Shown here in pieces: positions 59,217-64,000 of a stretch of DNA of 64,000 nucleotides (position 1 is its first letter; each line of letters starts with the position of its first letter). The stretch spans positions 39,769 through 103,768 of the forward strand of contig CAKROE010000002.1 in assembly GCA_934371915.1 (NCBI GenBank). Reading direction: 5' to 3'. The stretch is from an uncultured Blautia sp. (GTDB lineage Bacteria; Bacillota; Clostridia; Lachnospirales; Lachnospiraceae). The translations under genes were made by a program, and so were the position numbers. The notes beneath the pieces were generated by a model. That model worked only from the letters and a program-made list of their open reading frames with translations. It did not search any database and had not been told where the DNA came from.

Positions 59217-59786
59217 TTAATACTGATAAATGATTTTTAAGTCTTTCATATACTTCATATAGCTGTTCAGTTTCTGATGATATTTTGCTTCACTGACCTT
59301 TTTGCCGTTAAGGCTGAAAGATCTGCTGCTCGTCGGATCAAATCTTGCAAATTTGCCATTTTCATAGGTCGCTTTCAGCAATTTTGTTTTCTTTAAGCCT
59401 TTGATCCTGTAAACATAAATATTGCTTCCGCCTGTATCGGCCTGCATCATTAATACCGTGTGTTTCTTTACAGAATATTTGATTGGATATGAGCCCGCCT
59501 TTCCGCCGTATGAAACTTTGACAAGAAGTTTCATCTTCTTGGTTTTGGCATTATATGTATAAATCTCATTTCGTCCTTTTGTCTGGTTGTGATACAGAAG
59601 CTCCGGAATTCCGTTTTTGTCAAGATCTACGATTTTTCCGTTTCCCTTATAGCGGCTTTCATATTTTCTGTAAGCCTTTACAGCCGCTTTATATTTTGAA
59701 GATGCCGCCATTGTCGGAACGCTCATTCCCAGACACAGCACAGCCGCCAGTAAAACACAAAGCAATTTTTTCATTTTCGTTTTCAT
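59217..59786 (-). CDS. Secreted protein with DxDxNGIPELL motif, 189 aa
   Basis: A signal peptide (KKLLCVLLAAVLCLGMSVPTMAA) leads into a basic domain with IVDLDKNGIPELLYHNQTKG, a pattern that may bind calcium and is frequent in secreted Lachnospiraceae proteins. The ATG at 59786 follows AAGGAGG; the longer frame is unlikely. The function is unknown. The two neighbouring genes encode similar secreted proteins. Confidence 0.78.
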   Translation of the reverse strand: MKTKMKKLLCVLLAAVLCLGMSVPTMAASSKYKAAVKAYRKYESRYKGNGKIVDLDKNGIPELLYHNQTKGRNEIYTYNAKTKKMKLLVKVSYGGKAGSYPIKYSVKKHTVLMMQADTGGSNIYVYRIKGLKKTKLLKATYENGKFARFDPTSSRSFSLNGKKVSEAKYHQKLNSYMKYMKDLKIIYQY

Positions 59787-59806
59787 GTTTTTCCTCCTTA
59801 TTGCAT

Positions 59807-60520
59807 TTAGAATCTCAGTGTTTTCATTTTCCATGCGTCAAAGCCACTCTTTCGATACGTGTAATATCTTACTTTATGAGGACTGTCCACCCACATATAA
59901 GCGATTGCGTAATTTTTCTTTGCTTTGACCGTCTTAATAACTTTCTTTCCGCTGCCATTTGCATTGCGTCTGATTATCTGCATCGTACTCATGTTACATA
60001 CTTTGGCATAATAGATCTTGTTTCCGATAAATTTAATGTCGCAGCCCTTTCCAAGCTTTGTCATTTTTTTGCGTGCAAGATCATAGCAACACAGGTATGA
60101 TGGTGACGGGTCGCATGACATAGTAATATATCCGACTGCATATCTTCCACTGCGTTCTGTCAGTACCATCTTGCTTCGTTCAAGTTTAAATCCATTTTTG
60201 CCTTTCGTATATGTGCAGGTAATACCTGTTCCTTCATCGTCAGCACTTGAAAAATACAATTTCTTTCCATAAGAAAACCTGTAGATGAGATATCTTGACG
60301 ATTTCGCAACCTGTTTGTAACGTCCGGAAACTTTTTGATACAATACCGTATTAAGTGTATTGTCATTATGCTTTTCCATATAGGTTCTGCCATTTGATTT
60401 GAACGTCCACGATGATGCCTGCACCGTTGTCGTCCTGACATTGGTTATCGCAAAACATCCCAGAACCATAAACAATAACAACAGACATAGTTTCAAATGC
60501 TTTCTCTTTGTGTTTTTCAT
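59807..60520 (-). CDS. Secreted Lys/Tyr-rich protein, 237 aa
   Basis: A signal peptide (LKLCLLLLFMVLGCFAITNV) precedes a domain of beta-like repeats (YLIYRFSYGKKLYFSS; YAVGYITMSCDPSPSYLCCYDLARKK). A Cys at about 21 in the hydrophobic stretch may be a lipobox, but it is not typical. The gene overlaps the end of the symporter gene by 4 bp, so it is cotranscribed with it. The function is unknown. Confidence 0.75.
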   Translation of the reverse strand: MKNTKRKHLKLCLLLLFMVLGCFAITNVRTTTVQASSWTFKSNGRTYMEKHNDNTLNTVLYQKVSGRYKQVAKSSRYLIYRFSYGKKLYFSSADDEGTGITCTYTKGKNGFKLERSKMVLTERSGRYAVGYITMSCDPSPSYLCCYDLARKKMTKLGKGCDIKFIGNKIYYAKVCNMSTMQIIRRNANGSGKKVIKTVKAKKNYAIAYMWVDSPHKVRYYTYRKSGFDAWKMKTLRF

Positions 60521-61905
60521 TTTCTTTTTTCTTTTTCGTATTCTTTCAGTTCTTTCAGAGCTTTCTCACCCTGCGGATAAAGAATGATGATATTAAAGAC
60601 CGTCATCAGTCCGATTCCGACATCACCCAGATCCCACACAAATGTATAAGCCGCAAGACCACCGATAAACAGCATCACAAGCGCAAGTATTTTGTACGCA
60701 GTCTGTGAAGCCCAGTTATCTCCGAAAAGATATGCAACATTACTTCTCGCATAAAAAAGGATGCCTAAAAACGTTGAAAAACTGAATAAAAACAGCGTCG
60801 CTGCAATAAAGATCACACCAAAACGACCAAGATGATGTTCCATCGCTGTCTGCAGAAGATCCATTCCGGAAAGTCCTGTAACCTTTTCTTCCGGCGCAAG
60901 CAGCATGATAAATGCTGTACAGCTGCAGATCACGATCGTATCCACAAATACCCCGAGTGCCTGTACCAGTCCGGCTTTGACCGGCTGGTCACATTCTGCC
61001 GCTGCTGCCGCACATGGAGCAGACCCGGAACCGGCTTCATTCGAAAACAGTCCACGTTTGATTCCATTCATAAGGACTGCACCAAAACCACCCGCTGCTG
61101 CCTGTCGAAGTCCAAACGCTTCCTCGAAGATCCTTGCAAAAACCCCCGGCAGACTTCCGATATTCATCACAATGATCAGAATCGTAATTGCAAAATAACA
61201 TACCGCCATGACCGGCACTACCATATCCAGGATCTTAACTGTCGCATCTTTACGAAGCACGATCACAGCAGCCACAGCAACAAGTACTACTGTCGTATAG
61301 ATCGGCGGAATTGAAAATGCATTTTTAAAAGAAGAAACAACAGAATTGCTGATCACCTGACTGATACCGCACCAGCAGATCAGACCGGAGATTGCAAACA
61401 ACACGGAAATCACTACTTTATTTCTCTTTTTCTTCTGTTTTTCTTCTACATATGTATGAATATAATATGCCGGGCCGCCACGGTAACCACCGTACAGCGG
61501 GTCTTTTTCTTTGTAAAGCTGTGCCAGCGTTGCTTCAATAAAAGCCGTCGACGAACCGATAATTGCAGTCACCCACATCCAGAAGATCGCCCCGGCGCCG
61601 CCTGCTGAAATCGCCGCGACAACACCGACCAGATTTCCCATACCGACACGGGTTGCCGTCGAAACGATCAGTGTCTGAAATGAAGACAGACTGTTTTTGT
61701 CTTGTTTCTTCTCAACCAGCGCCTGCACCATATCCGGAAACAGGCGAATCGGCAGAAAACGCGTCCGAATCGTAAAATAAATTCCCGTAGGAATCAGCAG
61801 GATGATCAGAAGCGAAATCCCCAGAGTACTGCCACCCGGCAGTGGAATCTGCACCAGATCTCCCCACAAAAAACTGTATACTTTCTCTATCACATTAACG
61901 ATCAT
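60517..61905 (-). CDS. Sodium:alanine symporter, AGCS family
   Basis: A 462-residue membrane transporter with about 11 helices. The AGCS signature region reads TATRVGMGNLVGVVAAISAGGAGAIFWMWVTAIIGSSTAFIEATLAQLYKEKD, and the substrate region GIKRGLFSNEAGSGSAPCAAAAAE is also present. It imports alanine or glycine with sodium. A secreted-protein gene overlaps its stop. The upstream region is A/T-rich and transcribed away from the riboswitch. Confidence 0.93.
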   Translation of the reverse strand: MIVNVIEKVYSFLWGDLVQIPLPGGSTLGISLLIILLIPTGIYFTIRTRFLPIRLFPDMVQALVEKKQDKNSLSSFQTLIVSTATRVGMGNLVGVVAAISAGGAGAIFWMWVTAIIGSSTAFIEATLAQLYKEKDPLYGGYRGGPAYYIHTYVEEKQKKKRNKVVISVLFAISGLICWCGISQVISNSVVSSFKNAFSIPPIYTTVVLVAVAAVIVLRKDATVKILDMVVPVMAVCYFAITILIIVMNIGSLPGVFARIFEEAFGLRQAAAGGFGAVLMNGIKRGLFSNEAGSGSAPCAAAAAECDQPVKAGLVQALGVFVDTIVICSCTAFIMLLAPEEKVTGLSGMDLLQTAMEHHLGRFGVIFIAATLFLFSFSTFLGILFYARSNVAYLFGDNWASQTAYKILALVMLFIGGLAAYTFVWDLGDVGIGLMTVFNIIILYPQGEKALKELKEYEKEKRK

Positions 61906-62144
61906 ACTTTAAACCCTCTTCCATTTGTCGCATACCCGAAAAAGCTCCGGGCAGATACTATCTCAGTATAGCCCATATTAACCCTTAAATACAAGCACTT
62001 TTGAGGTTTAAAGTCAAAAACTTTAAATAATCTGAGATTCATTGTCACACCCTCCCGCAGTACTTGACGGTTAGATTATATTTGTTTATAATGGACTTGT
62101 CTGATAAATTTTTATTCAGACATTTCTAATTACATACAGATTGA

Positions 62145-62234
62145 TAACAGGGGAGCTTGTATCACAGGCTGAGAGGAAGTTTATAACTTCGACCCATAAC
62201 CTGATTTGGATAATGCCAGCGTAGGGATGCGTTA
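62145..62234 (+). promoter_or_regulatory. TPP riboswitch
   Basis: The aptamer has the conserved parts of the thi-box: GGGGAGC, GGCTGAGAGG, ACCTGATTTGGATAATGCCAGCG and TAGGGA. The closing stem is TAAC/GTTA (62145-62148 and 62231-62234). A CCCG-GTTA-CGGG hairpin at 62256-62267 may be part of the expression platform. It controls the thiT gene downstream and should turn it off when thiamine pyrophosphate is plentiful. Confidence 0.95.
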
Positions 62235-62327
62235 GATGATTTGGAGTGCATTTTACCCGGTTACGGGGAGGCGTGACATATTATGATCTCTTTTGTTTTC
62301 AATCGAAGACGAGGGAGGTCTTATTTT

Positions 62328-63002
62328 ATGTTCAGTTTTATGGTAACAAACGAAGGCGGACTGACAACAGCCGGATATGCCATCGCGATCATCGCAGGAA
62401 TCGTTCTGTTCCTCGCCGCAATCTACTTTGCAGGCAAAAATTCAGAAAAGAAAAAACTCACAACAAGACAGCTTGTTTTCTGTGCTGTAGCAATGGCGCT
62501 TGCCTTTGTTACTTCTTATCTTAAAATCTTCACTCTTCCGTGGGGCGGAAGCGTTACACTCTGCAGTATGCTTTTCATCGTACTGATCGCAAACTGGTAT
62601 GGCGTGGGCACCGGCATCACCGTTGGCCTTGCTTACGGAATCCTGCAGTTCATTCAGGAGCCATATGTACTTTCCTTTTTCCAGGTATGTTGTGATTACA
62701 TTCTTGCATTCGCCGTACTCGGTGTTGCAGGCTTCTTCGCAAAGCAGAGCCATGGACTTCTGAAAGGTTACATTGCAGCCGTGATCGCAAGAGGTGCATT
62801 CCATGCACTCGGCGGATATCTGTACTGGATGAGCTATATGCCGGATAATTTTCCAAAATCACTTACTGCAATCTACCCAATCGTATATAACTACAGTTAC
62901 CTGCTTGCAGAAGGAATCATCACCGTGATCGTGATCTCGATCCCGGCAGTATCCAAAGCACTCGCTCAGGTAAAGAAAACGGCACAGGGTACTACCCTGT
63001 AA
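62328..63002 (+). CDS. thiT: Energy-coupling thiamine transporter S component, ThiT
   Basis: A 224-residue membrane protein with six or more helices that binds thiamine and works with the shared ECF module. The N-terminal helix (GYAIAIIAGIVLFLAAIYFAG) is an extension before the core. The core holds KIFTLPWGGSVTLCSMLFIVLIANWYGVGTGI and the region FHALGGYLYWMSYMP typical of ThiT. I chose the ATG at 62328 after GGGAGG; an upstream in-frame ATG at 62283 would add 15 residues and also has a GGGGAGG box. The TPP riboswitch supports the call. The rest of the ECF module is not in this window. Confidence 0.92.
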   Translation: MFSFMVTNEGGLTTAGYAIAIIAGIVLFLAAIYFAGKNSEKKKLTTRQLVFCAVAMALAFVTSYLKIFTLPWGGSVTLCSMLFIVLIANWYGVGTGITVGLAYGILQFIQEPYVLSFFQVCCDYILAFAVLGVAGFFAKQSHGLLKGYIAAVIARGAFHALGGYLYWMSYMPDNFPKSLTAIYPIVYNYSYLLAEGIITVIVISIPAVSKALAQVKKTAQGTTL

Positions 63003-63003
63003 C

Positions 63004-63077
63004 CCGCCAGTTCACACTTGCAAGTGTAAAGAAAAACCGCAAAGGGACTTGCCAGTCCCCTTGCAACCCCTGGGCGG
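63004..63077 (+). other. Three-way-junction-like structure after thiT
   Basis: The outer arms CCGCCAG/CTGGGCGG (63004-63010 with 63070-63077) enclose ACACTTG/CAAGTGT (63014-63027) and a GCAAAGGGAC/GTCCCCTTGC hairpin (63039-63064). No T-run follows. It could be a 3' stabiliser or a regulatory RNA. No known family was recognised. Confidence 0.4.
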
Positions 63078-63115
63078 AATGTAAGACGGGAACTTTTTCT
63101 TATGCAGCACCCTTA

Positions 63116-63153
63116 GAAAATTTCTCCCGGTGCGTCAAATCAGGAGATTTTCG
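63116..63153 (+). terminator. Hairpin after thiT
   Basis: AAATTTCTCC and GGAGATTTT form a stem with a short loop. It may be the end of thiT transcripts. Confidence 0.45.
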
Positions 63154-63174
63154 TATAAATGATATTGCTGTATA

Positions 63175-63230
63175 TAAAAACAGCGTAGCTCTTCTTTATC
63201 GTATGGAGAAGATGTCCCGCTGTTTTTTCA
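63175..63230 (+). terminator. Terminator with long interrupted stem
   Basis: AAACAGCG and CGCTGTTT are the base of the stem, CTTCT and GAAG add an inner arm, and TTTTTT follows. It lies before the 53-bp repeat array. Confidence 0.7.
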
Positions 63231-63279
63231 TTCTGCTAGTTGCTATGTCAGTAATTAGTCGGCATTATTCTACTGGTCT

Positions 63280-64000
63280 CCTGCTCTTCTCCACAGATTT
63301 CGTTGACCCGTGCCAGACTTACCTATTTCCAGATCATCTATTTTTCCAGATTCCATTGACCCGCGCCAGACTTTCTCTTCTCCAGATCATCTGATTTTCC
63401 AGATTTCGTTGACCCGCGCCAGACTTTCTCTTCTCCAGATCATCTGATTTTCCTGATTCCGTTGACCCGCGCTGGACTATCTCTTCTCCTGATCATCCAT
63501 TTTTCCTGATTCCGTTGACCCACGCCGGACTTTCTCTTCTCCAGATCATCTGATTTTCCTGATTCAATTGACCCGCGCTGGACTTTCTCTTCTCCAGATC
63601 ATCCATTTTTCCTGATTCCGTTGACCCGCGCCGGACTTTCTCTTCTCCAGATCATCTGATTTTCCTGATTCCGTTGACCCGTGCCAGACTTTCGCTTCTC
63701 CAGATCATCTATTTTTCCAGATTTCGTTGACCCGTGCCAGACTTTCTCTTCTCCAGATCATCTGATTTTCCTGATTCCGTTGACCCGCTCCAGACTTACC
63801 TATTTCCAGATCATCTATTTTTCCTGATTTCGTTGACCCGCTCCAGACTTTCTCTTCTCCAGATCATCTATTTTTCCAGATCATCTATTTTTCCTGATTC
63901 AATTGACCCGCGTCGGACTTTCGCTTCTCCAGATCATCTATTTTTCCAGATTCCGTTGACCCGCGCCAGACTTTCTCTTCTCCAGATCATCTATTTTTCC
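63280..64000. repeat. 53-bp tandem repeat array, at least 13 units, runs off the window
   Basis: TTGACCC occurs at 63303, 63356, 63409, 63462, 63515, 63568, 63621, 63674, 63727, 63780, 63833, 63903 and 63956. All steps are 53 bp except one of 70 bp, where a 17-bp block (AGATCATCTATTTTTCC) is doubled. The unit reads roughly AGATCATCTATTTTTCC, GATTCCG, TTGACCCGCGCC, AGACTTTCTCTTCTCC. The unit length is not a multiple of three and no frame stays open. A decayed copy lies at 1-215. Confidence 0.9.

Noticed and set aside
63203..63394. Plus-strand frame through the start of the 53-bp repeats
   Set aside because: The repeat unit is 53 bp, so any frame shifts at each unit and meets stops; no ribosome-binding site was seen.
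63303..63956. Repeated TTGACC as serial promoter -35 boxes
   Set aside because: No -10-like sequence lies 16-18 bp downstream in the units.
63280..64000. CRISPR array
   Set aside because: The whole 53-bp unit is repeated with only point differences; there are no unique spacers between short repeats, and no cas genes.

Overview
The window looks like chromosome of a gut-type anaerobic firmicute of the family Lachnospiraceae, possibly Blautia or a close relative. The evidence is an anaerobic class III ribonucleotide reductase, a TPP-riboswitch-controlled ThiT, AGCS, AzlCD and TRAP transporters, a YesMN-type two-component system, strong AGGAGG ribosome-binding sites and a moderate GC content. 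The genus is an inference. No tRNA or rRNA gene was recognised.

Layout. (1) 1-1156: degenerate copies of a 53-bp repeat, then a YdiB-like shikimate/quinate dehydrogenase. (2) About 1222-11847: a mobile island of about 10.6 kb inserted in the aroE promoter. It carries a tyrosine integrase, an excisionase-like HTH protein, a CHC2-like primase fragment, a D5/P4-type primase-helicase, many small unknown genes and a ribbon-helix-helix-like regulator on a divergent promoter with three operator repeats. It also has at least four predicted small RNAs, a structured non-coding stretch and a DUF6076-like cargo gene. No relaxase, FtsK, terminase or capsid gene was seen, so it resembles a phage satellite or a mobilisable island. 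A type I toxin-antitoxin module lies at its right end and a second copy lies just outside. (3) 12300-23000: HAD phosphatase, then a quinate/shikimate cluster: second dehydrogenase, Old-Yellow-Enzyme-type ene-reductase, LysR regulator, MFS carrier, type I 3-dehydroquinate dehydratase, a structured RNA plus terminator, and a three-gene TRAP transporter. (4) 23011-23643: two 196-nt palindromes around a GC-rich hairpin block. (5) 23700-33000: sugar ABC transporter (ChvE/GguA/GguB type) with its sensor binding protein, histidine kinase, AraC-type regulator and a second binding protein.

(6) 33200-54900: mostly housekeeping genes on the minus strand: chorismate mutase-shikimate kinase fusion, FtsX-type ABC exporter, AzlCD, ACT-domain protein, NrdD with NrdR boxes, HflX, TPR lipoprotein, GlmM, nucleotidyltransferase, RF1, PrmC, YqhQ, L31, Rho, small multidrug exporter, HisC, malic enzyme and a GntR regulator. 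(7) 55200-60500: a run of poorly known secreted, Lys/Tyr-rich proteins and a nuclease remnant. (8) 60500-64000: AGCS symporter, TPP riboswitch-thiT, and a 53-bp tandem-repeat array that runs off the right end. The same repeat family, decayed, opens the window at the left.

The least explained parts are the small-RNA array and structured region in the island, the paired toxin-antitoxin modules, the quinate/shikimate cluster with its ene-reductase and intergenic RNA, and the twin 196-nt palindromes.
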